Below are positions 23,527 through 32,124 of a stretch of 64,000 nt of DNA, piece after piece. Numbering within the stretch: position 1 is the stretch's first letter; the number at the start of each line of letters is the position of its first letter. A program made the translations under genes and the position numbers. Source of the stretch: Streptomyces maremycinicus. GTDB taxonomy: Bacteria > Actinomycetota > Actinomycetes > Streptomycetales > Streptomycetaceae. The stretch lies in NCBI RefSeq assembly GCF_001184025.1, contig NZ_BBYG01000011.1, positions 269,574 through 333,573 on the forward strand. The letters are read 5' to 3'. Below the pieces are notes generated by a model that saw nothing but the letters and a program-made list of their open reading frames with translations, was not told where the DNA came from and made no database searches.

Positions 23527-24588
23527 TTGCAGGCTGCCGTCACCGTCACGCCTTCCCGTGTCCCCGAACTGCTCCTCGGCCTCGCCACCGTGCGGCCGGT
23601 GTTCCTCTGGGGCGCCCCCGGCATCGGAAAGTCCTCCCTGGTCAGGGAGTTCGCCGAGTCGCTGGGGCTGGAGTGCGTGAGCCTGCTCGGTACCCAGCTC
23701 GCGCCGGAGGACCTGATCGGCGTACCCCAGATCCGCGACGGCCGGTCGGTCTTCTGCCCGCCCGAGGCCATCGCCCGGGACGAGCCCTACTGCCTGTTCC
23801 TGGACGAGTTGAACGCGGCCACGCCCGATGTGCAGAAGGCGTTCTACTCCCTCATCCTCGACCGGCGGATCGGCACCTACGAGCTCCCCGAGGGCTCGAT
23901 CGTCATCGGAGCCGGGAACCGGGCCACGGACAACGCGCTCGCCCGGCCCATCGCCTCCGCGCTCGTCAACCGCCTCACCCATGTCCATCTGGAGGCCTCC
24001 GCGAAGGACTGGCTGACATGGGCCGCGGGCAACGGCATCCACCCGTGGATCCTCGACCACCTCACCGATCGGCCCGACCACCTGTGGTCCAAGCCGCCGA
24101 AGACCGAGGAGCCGTTCTCCACCCCCCGCTCCTGGCACATGCTCTCCGACGCGCTGCACTCCTTCGGGCCCGACCTCGACGAGGACACCCTCACGGTGCT
24201 GGCGCACGGCACGCTGACGCCCGCGCACGCCACCGCCTTCCGCGGCTACGTCAAGATCGTCCGCAGCCGGTACGGCATCGAGGCCATCCTCAAGGGCGAG
24301 GCCCCCTGGCCGCGCGGGGTCGAGGACCGCGACCTCCTCTACTACCTCGCCGACTCGTTCCGGGGCCGCCTGGTCAAGGAACTCCCCGCCGTCCGCGAGC
24401 ACATGTCGACGAAGGGCCGGCAGACCGCGTACCGCGCCAAGTCGCTGCTGGTACAGCTCGCCGAGATCTCCGTCGAGGTCGCCCAGACCGTCATCGCCTC
24501 CGACGCCGACGGCAACCCGGTGCTGCCCGCCTGGTTCCTGGTCGAGGCGGCCCGGGACATGCCCCGCCTGGTGGAGGCGCGCCGGTGA
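23527..24588 (+). CDS. MoxR-type AAA+ ATPase
   Basis: A 353-residue AAA+ protein: Walker A GAPGIGKSS (29-37), Walker B CLFLDELNAA (89-98), sensor 1 VIGAGNRATDNAL and the C-terminal lid. QKAFYSLILDRRIGTYELPE is the MoxR/RavA-type sensor loop. MoxR ATPases partner with VWA-domain proteins to remodel or mature other complexes. Start is a TTG at 23527 preceded by AGGAG at suitable distance. The stop overlaps the next gene by 4 nt (GTGA at 24585), which encodes exactly the expected VWA partner. Confidence 0.88.
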   Translation: MQAAVTVTPSRVPELLLGLATVRPVFLWGAPGIGKSSLVREFAESLGLECVSLLGTQLAPEDLIGVPQIRDGRSVFCPPEAIARDEPYCLFLDELNAATPDVQKAFYSLILDRRIGTYELPEGSIVIGAGNRATDNALARPIASALVNRLTHVHLEASAKDWLTWAAGNGIHPWILDHLTDRPDHLWSKPPKTEEPFSTPRSWHMLSDALHSFGPDLDEDTLTVLAHGTLTPAHATAFRGYVKIVRSRYGIEAILKGEAPWPRGVEDRDLLYYLADSFRGRLVKELPAVREHMSTKGRQTAYRAKSLLVQLAEISVEVAQTVIASDADGNPVLPAWFLVEAARDMPRLVEARR

Positions 24589-26381
24589 GACGGGAGGACC
24601 GCGACAAGAAGAAGCGCGACCTCGCGGCGGAGGCGTTCGAGTCGGGAAGGGTGGCGCTGCGCGGCAACCCGGCGCTGGCCGCCGTCGACTTCGACCTCTG
24701 CCGCCGCGAGGAGTGCACCATGGCTCCCCGCGACGGACTCGTCCGCGCCGACTCCAACGGCACCCTGCACGCCCACCCCACCCGGATCGCCGATCCCGCC
24801 CACTGGGCCTGGTCCCTCGCGCACGCCGCCCTCCACCTCGCCTTCGGACACCTCCCGGCGTCGGCGAACGAGCGTGACCAGCCCGACCGGTACGACCTCG
24901 CCGCGCGCTGCACGGTCGTCAACCGCTTTCTGCTCGCCTTCCCCGTCGGCCGCGCCCCCGACGGGCTGCCGTCGTCCTACCCGGGCGGCGACGAGGAGCA
25001 GATCGCCGACCGCTGGCGGCGCACCGGGATCCCGGCCGCCTACGAACACTGCGGCACCGCGGGGACGGCCGCCGACCAGGTGCTCGTGCGGTGGACCTGG
25101 TCCGGGCAGCCGATGCCGGACTGGCCGCTGGCCTTCGCCACCGCCCTGACCCGCACCGTGTCCGCCGCGATGGACATGGCGGGCGGCCGCCGCGAGTCCC
25201 TCACCGGCGAGGTGACCGTCCGCCGCCCCTGGGAACGCGCGCTGAGCTGGTTCGTCTCGTCCTACCCGCTGCTGGGCGGCCTCGCGGCAGGCATCAGGCT
25301 GGTCGCCGACGCCGAACTCGCCCGCGCCCACGGCATCTCGATCGCCGCGGTGAACGCGGAGGCGGGCGAGATCTACATCAACCCGCTTCGCCGCTACGAC
25401 GACGAGGAGTGGCGGTTCGTCCTCGCCCACGAGATGCTGCACGCCGCCCTGCGCCACGGCGACCGCTGCGGCACCCGCGACCCCTATCTCTTCAACGTCG
25501 CCTGCGACTACGTCATCAACGGCTGGCTGCGCGAGATGCAGATCGGCACCATGCCCGAAGGGCTCCTGTACGACGCCGAGCTGGCGGGCCTGTCCGCCGA
25601 GGAGGTCTACGACCGCATCACGGTGGACCTGCGCCGGATGCGGCGACTGGCGACGCTGCGCGGCAAGGGCCTCGGCGACATCCTGGGCGCCCCGCTCGGC
25701 CCGCCCCACGACTACGTCGACCTCGACGGCTTCTACCGGCGCGGCCTCGCCCAGGGCCTCGAACTGCACCAGCGGCAGGAACGCGGCTTCCTGCCCGGCG
25801 GGTTGGTCGAGGAGATCCGCGCCCTCAGTCACCCGCCGCTGCCCTGGGACGCGCGACTGGCGCGCTGGTTCGACGAGTTCGTGCCCCGCCCCGAGTCGGT
25901 GCGCAGCTACGCCCGGCCCGCCCGCCGGCAGGCGTCCACGCCGGACATCCCGCGCGCCGGTCGGTACCGCCCGCCCGAGGAGATCGCCCGCTGCACCTTC
26001 GGCGTCGTCCTGGACACCTCCGGCTCCATGGACCGCACCCTGCTCGGCAAGGCGCTCGGCGCCATCGCCTCGTACGCCGAGGCCCGCGACGTCCCGGCCG
26101 CCCGGGTCGTGTTCTGCGACGCGGCCGCGCACGACGCGGGCTATCTGCCGGTCACCGAGATCGCCGGCCGGGTCCGGGTGCACGGCCGCGGCGGCACGGT
26201 CCTCCAGCCCGGCATCGACCTGCTGCACCGCGCCGACGACTTCCCGCCCGGTGCGCCGCTGCTCGTCATCACCGACGGCTGGTGCGACGTGCTGCGGGTA
26301 CGGCGCGAGCACGCGTACCTGATCCCGCAGGGTCGCCGGCTGCCGTTCACCGCGAAGGGGCCGGTGTTCCGGGTGCGGTGA
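24585..26381 (+). CDS. VWA-like domain protein with duplicated zinc-metallopeptidase-like domain (DUF2201 type)
   Basis: A 598-residue partner of the MoxR ATPase. A first zincin-like unit holds HAALHLAFGH (80-89); a second holds the canonical zinc motif HEMLHAALRH (282-291). Flanking sequence also matches between the two (ARCTVVNRFL versus ACDYVINGWL), so this is an internal duplication in which the first copy has lost the catalytic Glu. The C-terminal part is a VWA-like domain with DTSGSMD (477-483) at the metal-dependent adhesion site. The family is known as putative metallopeptidase/VWA (DUF2201). GTG at 24585 overlaps the ATPase stop. Target of the pair is unknown. Confidence 0.82.
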   Translation: MRREDRDKKKRDLAAEAFESGRVALRGNPALAAVDFDLCRREECTMAPRDGLVRADSNGTLHAHPTRIADPAHWAWSLAHAALHLAFGHLPASANERDQPDRYDLAARCTVVNRFLLAFPVGRAPDGLPSSYPGGDEEQIADRWRRTGIPAAYEHCGTAGTAADQVLVRWTWSGQPMPDWPLAFATALTRTVSAAMDMAGGRRESLTGEVTVRRPWERALSWFVSSYPLLGGLAAGIRLVADAELARAHGISIAAVNAEAGEIYINPLRRYDDEEWRFVLAHEMLHAALRHGDRCGTRDPYLFNVACDYVINGWLREMQIGTMPEGLLYDAELAGLSAEEVYDRITVDLRRMRRLATLRGKGLGDILGAPLGPPHDYVDLDGFYRRGLAQGLELHQRQERGFLPGGLVEEIRALSHPPLPWDARLARWFDEFVPRPESVRSYARPARRQASTPDIPRAGRYRPPEEIARCTFGVVLDTSGSMDRTLLGKALGAIASYAEARDVPAARVVFCDAAAHDAGYLPVTEIAGRVRVHGRGGTVLQPGIDLLHRADDFPPGAPLLVITDGWCDVLRVRREHAYLIPQGRRLPFTAKGPVFRVR

Positions 26382-26596
26382 ACGGCTCGCCGTACCGGGC
26401 GCGTCACCGGCGGGCCCGGTGGCCGGAGCGGACCCTCCCGAAGTCGTTCGTCAGCCGGACCGCGGGACCGCCGAAGCCCCCACGGGGAGTCGGTGTCCGC
26501 TGGGTGGATCGACGCCGGGTGTGATCGGATGGGTGCCAGGCATCCGTCAACGGAACCGCCCGCTGTCTCCACCATCACAGTTCGAAAGGATTCGTC

Positions 26597-27022
26597 GTGG
26601 CAACCACGCGCTCCGCACACACCGTCTGGGAAGGCAACCTGCTCGAGGGCAACGGGGTCGTGACCTTCGACTCCTCCGGCATCGGTCAGCAGCCGGTGTC
26701 GTGGCCCTCGCGCGCCGAGCAGGCGAACGGCAAGACCAGCCCGGAGGAGCTCATCGCCGCCGCCCACTCCAGCTGCTTCTCGATGGCGCTGTCGCACGGC
26801 CTGGCCGGTGCCGGTACGCCGCCCACCAAACTCGTCACCTCCGCGGACGTCACCTTCCAGCCGGGCGAGGGCATCACCGGCATCCACCTGACCGTGGAGG
26901 GCACCGTCCCCGGCCTCGACGACGACGCGTTCGCCGCCGCGGCCGAGGACGCCAAGAAGAACTGCCCGGTCAGCCAGGCCCTCACCGGCACGACCATCAC
27001 CCTGTCGGCCAAGCTCGCCTGA
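26597..27022 (+). CDS. OsmC-family peroxiredoxin
   Basis: A 141-residue OsmC/Ohr-fold protein. TRSAHTVWEGNLLEGNGVVT opens the fold; AAAHSSCFSMALSHGLAGAG carries the first redox Cys and EDAKKNCPVSQALTGT the second. This Cys pair is the peroxidatic/resolving pair of OsmC proteins that reduce organic hydroperoxides with dihydrolipoamide-type donors. GTG start with AAAGGA upstream. A 3-nt-loop hairpin (27083-27109) and a 10-bp-stem hairpin (27041-27074) separate it from the convergent small-protein gene. No regulator is adjacent. Confidence 0.88.
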   Translation: MATTRSAHTVWEGNLLEGNGVVTFDSSGIGQQPVSWPSRAEQANGKTSPEELIAAAHSSCFSMALSHGLAGAGTPPTKLVTSADVTFQPGEGITGIHLTVEGTVPGLDDDAFAAAAEDAKKNCPVSQALTGTTITLSAKLA

Positions 27023-27040
27023 GTCCGCCGCACCGGGTGC

Positions 27041-27109
27041 GGGGCGCGGGAGCCGCACGAGGCCCCCGCGCCCCGTCGTGCCGTCGGGCCCCGCCGGGCG
27101 GGGCCCGAC
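27041..27109. terminator. Double bidirectional terminator hairpin
   Basis: Stem 1: GGGGCGCGGG (27041-27050) with CCCGCGCCCC (27065-27074). Stem 2: GTCGGGCCCCGC (27083-27094) with GCGGGGCCCGAC (27098-27109), a perfect 12-bp stem with a 3-nt loop. Both lie between the convergent OsmC gene and the small-protein gene. Confidence 0.65.
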
Positions 27110-27112
27110 CGC

Positions 27113-27520
27113 TCAGACGAGTCCGGCCAGGCCCCTGATCGCGGACTGCGCCCACTCCTGCGCCCCGACCGCCGTCCCGGCCGCGAGTCCGGTGGCGACG
27201 GGTGCCAGGGCCCCCTTGAGCATGGTCACCGAGCGGCGGAGCCGGCCCGGCTCGGGCGGCTCCGGGCCGGTGATCTCGGCGAGGACCTCCTGGGCGGCGC
27301 TCTCGGCGTCCTCGCGCTCCTGGGCGCCGAGACCGGCCGCGGGCAGCTGCCGGAGCAGCTCGGACACCAGCGTCGCGAGTGCCTCATGTCCCGCCGCGAC
27401 CGGGCCGTTGAGCTGCTGGTTCTGGGTGGCCGTCTCGTTGTTCCAGGCGAACTGGGAGTTCGACACGCCTCCTTGGAACACCGGACCGTCGTAGTGGTGC
27501 ACCTGCTGAGGGTCGTTCAT
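27113..27520 (-). CDS. Small protein with HYxGPVF/AWNN motif, partner of the beta-helix protein
   Basis: A 135-residue protein, family not recognised. Residues 9-28 (HYDGPVFQGGVSNSQFAWNN) closely repeat the C-terminal motif of the upstream beta-helix protein. After a Gln-rich spacer, residues about 45-90 are helical (ALATLVSELLRQLPAAGLGA) and the C-terminal 40 residues are a hydrophobic Gly/Ala helix pair (MLKGALAPVATGLAAGTAVG, AQSAIRGLAGLV) that could insert in a membrane or oligomerise. No signal peptide. The ATG at 27520 overlaps the beta-helix stop (ATGA), so the two should be made together. GPVF/GPVV-type peptides occur in multidomain conflict or signalling proteins of actinobacteria (weak analogy). 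Confidence 0.65.
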   Translation of the reverse strand: MNDPQQVHHYDGPVFQGGVSNSQFAWNNETATQNQQLNGPVAAGHEALATLVSELLRQLPAAGLGAQEREDAESAAQEVLAEITGPEPPEPGRLRRSVTMLKGALAPVATGLAAGTAVGAQEWAQSAIRGLAGLV

Positions 27521-29241
27521 CGGCCGACTCCGTCCTGATCGCTGTCGTTGCTGTGCCCGGTCTGCTGCTGGATGACGTGGGTGTTGTTCCACGCCAACTG
27601 GGCGCTGTGGACGGCCTCGACGAAGACCGGCCCGTGGTAGTGGTTGACGATCGTCGGCGGCGGGGCGGGCTCCGTGATCTCGCTGACCGGCAGCGCCGTC
27701 CGGAGTCCCACCAGCCTGACGCGGCCGTTGTGCTGCACGGCCACCGCCGTCGTGCCGGTCACGGCACAGTCCGCCAGCCGGCCGCCGCACGCGTCGTCGC
27801 AGCGCAGGCCGGTGGCCGCGCAGTCCTCGAAACGGCTGTCGGCGACGTCCAGATACGCGGAACCCGTCCCGCACAGGCCGTACGACTCCGCGCCGGTGAC
27901 GGTGAGGTTCCGCGCGACGAGCCGCGCCGTGCCGAACGCCAGGGCGCCACCGGTGCTCACGGCCGAGACCCCGCTGTCGTGCACGTGCAGTTGGGCCTCC
28001 TCGCCCGCGCCGAACCCCAGCAGGCCGCGCTCCGCAGACACGCCCCTCAGCGTCACCCGGGACTGCCCGACGGCGGCCACGGCGGCCATGTCGAAGTCGA
28101 GGATCCGCGCGTCGGTGAGCGCGGCCGTCGTCCCGCCGTTGCCCCGCGTCTCCAGGCCGAACGGGCAGCGCTCGACGCGGACCTGCGCGAACTCGGCCTT
28201 GCTCTCGTCCCAGACCCGCAGCGCGACGCCGGTCAGGTCGCGCACGTCCACGCGGGTGAAGCGGCCTCGGGCCTTGTCGGTGACGGCGATGCCGACATTG
28301 CCCGCCGAGACGCGGCAGCCGGTCACCTGCGGGGCGCCGCCCCGGGTCGACAGCACCCCGACGTTTCCCGCGCCGGTGATCTCGCAGTCCTCGAAGGTGC
28401 CGCGGCCCGAGTCCTGGACGTGGATGCCGGTGTCGCGGCAGTCGGCGAACACACAGCCGCGCACCACCGGGTCGGCGCCGCTCGCCACCAGGATCCCGTT
28501 CTCGGCGTCGGTGACGCGGGTGTCCCGCACCGAGCCCCGGGACTGCTCGATGAAGGCGAGGCCCGCCAGGTGCGTGGCGACGACCGTGCACCCCTCGACG
28601 GTCAGTTCCGCCCGGCTGTCCGCCATGACGGCCGCCTGCTCGGCGCCGGTGACCTCGCACCCGACGAGGTGGGCCCAGGCGTCGCTGACGCGTACGCCGT
28701 GGATCCGGCTGCCGTCGAACCGGCTGTCCCGGACCAGCACCCGGGCGTTCTCGATCACCGCGACCGCGTTGTCGGCGGCGGCGGTGAACCGGCACCGCTC
28801 GACCAGCCCGGTGGCACCGGCGAAGACGGTCCGGCCGTACCGGAGATCGCTGTCGGTGAGCGTCATGGACGTGCCCGGCCGGGCGTGCGCGCAGACCCCG
28901 TCGTGCGCCCGGACCGCCACCCGGTCGAGGGCGAGGGTGCCCGCCCGGCAGTCGACGACACCGGCCTCGGCGTCCCGGCCGACCAGCACCAGACCGCGGA
29001 CCATGATCGACCCCGAGGCGTCGAGCACGGTGCCGCGCGGAACGCTCACCGTCACGGAGCCGGCGTCACCCAGCGCGACGAGTTCGATCTCGCCCCGGAC
29101 GGCCAGCCGTTCCGCGTAGTGGCCGGGGATGATCTCCACCCGGGCGGCGCGGCCCCGCGCGGTCGCGGCGCGCAGCGCGGACCCGATGTCGGGATGGGTG
29201 CCACGACCGCCCCGCGGCGCGACCACGTACCTCTTGACCAT
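27517..29241 (-). CDS. Right-handed parallel beta-helix protein with C-terminal HYxGPVF/AWNN motif
   Basis: A 574-residue cytoplasmic protein (no signal peptide). Residues about 1-510 are a series of 22-24-residue pectate-lyase-like beta-helix rungs (for example SRGSVRDTRVTDAENGILVA, GRGTFEDCEITGAGNVGVLS). The N terminus (MVKRYVVAPRGGRGTHPDIG) resembles beta-helix modules that are fused to CbxX/CfqX-type AAA ATPases in actinobacterial type VII secretion-like proteins; here no AAA part exists. The C-terminal 45 residues end in HYHGPVFVEAVHSAQLAWNN (534-553) and a Gln-rich tail, matching residues 9-28 of the coupled small protein. A GGGGGAAG ribosome site precedes the ATG. Function unknown; no pectinase catalytic residues were identified. 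Confidence 0.72.
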   Translation of the reverse strand: MVKRYVVAPRGGRGTHPDIGSALRAATARGRAARVEIIPGHYAERLAVRGEIELVALGDAGSVTVSVPRGTVLDASGSIMVRGLVLVGRDAEAGVVDCRAGTLALDRVAVRAHDGVCAHARPGTSMTLTDSDLRYGRTVFAGATGLVERCRFTAAADNAVAVIENARVLVRDSRFDGSRIHGVRVSDAWAHLVGCEVTGAEQAAVMADSRAELTVEGCTVVATHLAGLAFIEQSRGSVRDTRVTDAENGILVASGADPVVRGCVFADCRDTGIHVQDSGRGTFEDCEITGAGNVGVLSTRGGAPQVTGCRVSAGNVGIAVTDKARGRFTRVDVRDLTGVALRVWDESKAEFAQVRVERCPFGLETRGNGGTTAALTDARILDFDMAAVAAVGQSRVTLRGVSAERGLLGFGAGEEAQLHVHDSGVSAVSTGGALAFGTARLVARNLTVTGAESYGLCGTGSAYLDVADSRFEDCAATGLRCDDACGGRLADCAVTGTTAVAVQHNGRVRLVGLRTALPVSEITEPAPPPTIVNHYHGPVFVEAVHSAQLAWNNTHVIQQQTGHSNDSDQDGVGR

Positions 29242-29384
29242 GCCCGCTTCCCCCGCAGCGCCCGCCCGTGACGCACCGTCGGCTCCCGGTCACCGATGCT
29301 ACCGGAGGGGGCGGTGGCGCCGGGGGTGCGGGCGCGGGCCTTCACCCGACCCCCACCGGCCCGGAACGCGCGTCCGGTACCGGC

Positions 29385-30206
29385 TCAGGGCTTGCGGGCG
29401 ACCCCCGCGTACACCGGCACGATGCCCTCCGCCTGGACCGCCACGTCCTCCGGTTCCGGGCGCCAGCCGGAGACCGGGATGACGCCCGGACCGAGCAGCT
29501 CCAGGCCCTCGAAGAAGCGGGCGAACTCCGCCAGGGAACGCGGGTGGAAAGGGGTTCCGCTGCGCCGGAAGCTCTCCGCGGCCTGCTCGATGGCCGCCGG
29601 GTTCAGGTCCGGGGTGACCTGGGAGAGGATCAGCCAACTGCCCGGCGCGAGCGCGGCGACGTACTTCTTCAGCAGGCCGTGCACGTCGTCGCCCGCCGGA
29701 TCGTCGTCCAGGTAGTGCGTGAGCGCCACCAGCGACAGCGCGACCGGCCGCGTGAGGTCCAGGGTCTCGGCGGCCCGGTGCAGCAGGGTGTCGAGGTCAC
29801 GGACGTCGGCGTGCGCGTACCGGGTGGAGCCCTCGGCCGAACCGTGCAGCAGTGCCTCCGCGTGGCGCAGCACGATCGGGTCGTTGTCGGCGTACACGAC
29901 CCTGGACTCCGGGGCCACGCCCTGCGCCACCTGGTGCAGGTTGGGCTGGGTGGGGATGCCGGTGCCGATGTCGAGGAACTGGCGTATCCCGGCCTCGGCG
30001 GCCGCGCGGACGGCCCGCTGCATGAACCGGCGGTTCGCTCGCGCACCGCGCAGCACCGTGCCGTCCACGGCGAGGATCCTGCGGGCCAGTTCCTCGTCCA
30101 CGGGGTAGTTGTCCTTGCCGCCCAGCCACCAGTCGTAGACCCGGGCCGGGTGCGGCCTGCTGGTGTCGATGCGGGCGGGGGCCCGCTCGGGCTCGGATCC
30201 GGTCAT
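29385..30206 (-). CDS. SAM-dependent methyltransferase, Methyltransf_19 (DUF574) family
   Basis: A 273-residue protein: RPHPARVYDWWLGGKDNYPV at the N terminus, FLDIGTGIPTQPNLHQVAQG (SAM loop), VVYADNDPIVLRHAEALL, then ALSLVALTHYLDDDPAGDDV and PGSWLILSQVT. This is the DUF574/Methyltransf_19 family, abundant in Streptomyces and often linked to XRE regulators; biochemical substrates are poorly known. ATG at 30206 with GGAGG 10 nt upstream. The next gene upstream on the same strand is an Scr1-type regulator, a common pairing. Confidence 0.85.
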   Translation of the reverse strand: MTGSEPERAPARIDTSRPHPARVYDWWLGGKDNYPVDEELARRILAVDGTVLRGARANRRFMQRAVRAAAEAGIRQFLDIGTGIPTQPNLHQVAQGVAPESRVVYADNDPIVLRHAEALLHGSAEGSTRYAHADVRDLDTLLHRAAETLDLTRPVALSLVALTHYLDDDPAGDDVHGLLKKYVAALAPGSWLILSQVTPDLNPAAIEQAAESFRRSGTPFHPRSLAEFARFFEGLELLGPGVIPVSGWRPEPEDVAVQAEGIVPVYAGVARKP

Positions 30207-30300
30207 GCGGGTCTCGCCTCCAGGAGAGTCAGGAGCCAGGGGTCGGGAATCGGTAAGCGCCCGTCAGGGACCCGGACGGGGCCCGGGGCGGCGCGGCGCC

Positions 30301-31164
30301 TCACAGGGCCGCGCGGGCGTCCCGCAGGATCTTCTTGGTGTGCTGCGCGGACGCGGCGTGCGTCGTCATGTGGTCGAGGACCTCCAGGTGCGCGGAGACC
30401 TCCGTGCGGTCGTCGAGGTACAGCGCGCCGGTCAGGTACTCCGTGACGACCATGTCGGGCAGTTCGGGCTCGGCGAAACGGAACAGGGAGAACGGCGCCG
30501 ACGTCCCCGGATGCGGGCCGGCCGCGAACTCGGAGACCTGCAAGGTGATCCGGTCGCGCTCGGCGAACTCCATGAGCCGGTCGAGCTGTTGGGACATCAC
30601 GGTGGCGTCCACGCTGACCGGACGGCGCAGCACCGTCTCGTCCATCACCACCCACAGATGGGGCGGGTCGGCGGCCTCCAGCAGCCGCTGGCGGGCGAGG
30701 CGCAGCGCCACGTGCCGTTCGATCGACTCCGGGGTCGTCTGCCCGACGGTCCCGGCCTCCAGCACGGCGCGTGCGTAGGCCTCCGTCTGGAGCAGCCCGG
30801 GCACGAAGTGCGGCTCGTACGAGCGGATCAGCCGGGCCGCGCCCTCCAGGCTCACGTACAGGCTGAACCACTCCGGCAGCACGTCGTGGTAGCGCTGCCA
30901 CCAACCGGGCCGGTTGGCCTCCTCGGTGAGCGAGACGAACGCCTCGGCCTCCTCGGCACCGACGCCGTACGTCTCCAGCAGCACCTGCACATAAGGGACT
31001 TTCAGTGCGACGTCGGCCGTCTCCATGCGCCGTACGGTCGCCGGGGCCACGCGCAGCGCGCGGGCCGCCTCCTCGCGTCCGAGGCCTGCCGCCTCCCGCA
31101 ACTCCTGAAGCCGCCTGCCCAGGACCACCTGGCCCACCGTGGGTGCGGGCCGTCGCTCACTCAC
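30301..31164 (-). CDS. XRE-family regulator, Scr1/DUF5753 (WhiJ-like) type
   Basis: A 287-residue protein. Residues about 15-70 are an XRE helix-turn-helix (LGRRLQELREAAGLGREEAA, ALRVAPATVRRMETADVALK). Residues about 95-280 form the DUF5753 domain (EWFSLYVSLEGAARLIRSYE, FVPGLLQTEAYARAVLEAGT, FSLFRFAEPELPDMVVTEYL). These WhiJ-like regulators usually come with a small DUF397 protein; none is present on either side, so this one is orphaned or acts with the Methyltransf_19 gene 94 nt downstream. GTG start with GGGGAG 6 nt upstream. Confidence 0.88.
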   Translation of the reverse strand: MSERRPAPTVGQVVLGRRLQELREAAGLGREEAARALRVAPATVRRMETADVALKVPYVQVLLETYGVGAEEAEAFVSLTEEANRPGWWQRYHDVLPEWFSLYVSLEGAARLIRSYEPHFVPGLLQTEAYARAVLEAGTVGQTTPESIERHVALRLARQRLLEAADPPHLWVVMDETVLRRPVSVDATVMSQQLDRLMEFAERDRITLQVSEFAAGPHPGTSAPFSLFRFAEPELPDMVVTEYLTGALYLDDRTEVSAHLEVLDHMTTHAASAQHTKKILRDARAAL

Positions 31165-31272
31165 CCCACGTCTCCCCTACGCGTCGAGGTACGCGGGTCA
31201 GTGTGGCACGTCCGGGCGTCGCTCTCACAGGAACGGAGTCGAACGTTCATCTGGATCCGTGGCCGGGCGCCG

Positions 31273-32124
31273 TCAGCCGACCAGCGAGTGGAGGTACTTG
31301 ACCGTGGCCGGATCCGCCGGGAGGAACGTCTCGACGGCCAGCTCGGCGACCGTCACGTCCATGGGGGTGTTGAAGGTGGAGACGGACGAGATGAACGAGA
31401 GCACCCGTCCCCCGTGCTCGATCCGCATCGGCAGCGCGAAGGGCGGCACGGGCTCCTCCGGCTCGTCCGCCAGGTGCCCCCCTGCCGTCGCCGGCCCGCG
31501 CTCCGCCACCGGGTAGGCGACGACCTCCTCGTACAGCTCCCGCAGCGGCGCCGAGCGGTACAGCGCGATCTGCCGCTCCATCTGCGCGAGCAGATGACCG
31601 CGCCACTCACGCAGGTTGCGGATGCGCGGTGCGAGACCCCGCGGGTGCAGGGTGAGACGCATCGCGTTGAGCGGGGGCGTGAGCAACGACTCCGGGACGC
31701 CGTCCAGCAGCATGGTGATCCCGCGGTTGGCCGCCACCACGTCGTACCGCGCGTCCAACACCAGTGCCGGATACGGCTCGTAGCCCTGGAGCAGCCGCTC
31801 CAGGCCGGCGCGCAGCGCGTCCAGCGCCGGATCGTCCAGCGGGGTCTGCGGGTAGTGCGGGGCGTAACCGGCCGCCAGCAGCAGCGCGTTGCGCTCACGC
31901 ACCGGCACGTCGAGGTGCTCGGCGAGCCGCAGCACCATCTCCTCGCTGGGCCGGGAACGGCCGGTCTCGACGAAACTGATGTGCCGGGCCGAGGAGTCCG
32001 CGCGCAGGGCCAGCTCCAGCTGGCTCAGCCGCCGCCGCTCCCGCCAGGCCCGCAGCAGCGGGCCGACGCCCCGGTCATCAGGTGCGGCGGAGGCGGCGTG
32101 CGCACCCGCCGGGACAATGGTCAT
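31273..32124 (-). CDS. XRE-family regulator with MmyB-like ligand-binding domain
   Basis: A 283-residue protein. Residues about 20-80 are an XRE helix-turn-helix (GPLLRAWRERRRLSQLELAL, SARHISFVETGRSRPSEEMV). Residues about 105-280 match the MmyB-like ligand-binding domain (YPALVLDARYDVVAANRGIT, LLTPPLNAMRLTLHPRGLAP, DVTVAELAVETFLPADPATV). Such regulators often control a neighbouring oxidoreductase or their own gene. No good ribosome site precedes the ATG at 32124, so the transcript may be leaderless (inference). It is divergent from the gene-free stretch before 32604. Confidence 0.85.
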   Translation of the reverse strand: MTIVPAGAHAASAAPDDRGVGPLLRAWRERRRLSQLELALRADSSARHISFVETGRSRPSEEMVLRLAEHLDVPVRERNALLLAAGYAPHYPQTPLDDPALDALRAGLERLLQGYEPYPALVLDARYDVVAANRGITMLLDGVPESLLTPPLNAMRLTLHPRGLAPRIRNLREWRGHLLAQMERQIALYRSAPLRELYEEVVAYPVAERGPATAGGHLADEPEEPVPPFALPMRIEHGGRVLSFISSVSTFNTPMDVTVAELAVETFLPADPATVKYLHSLVG

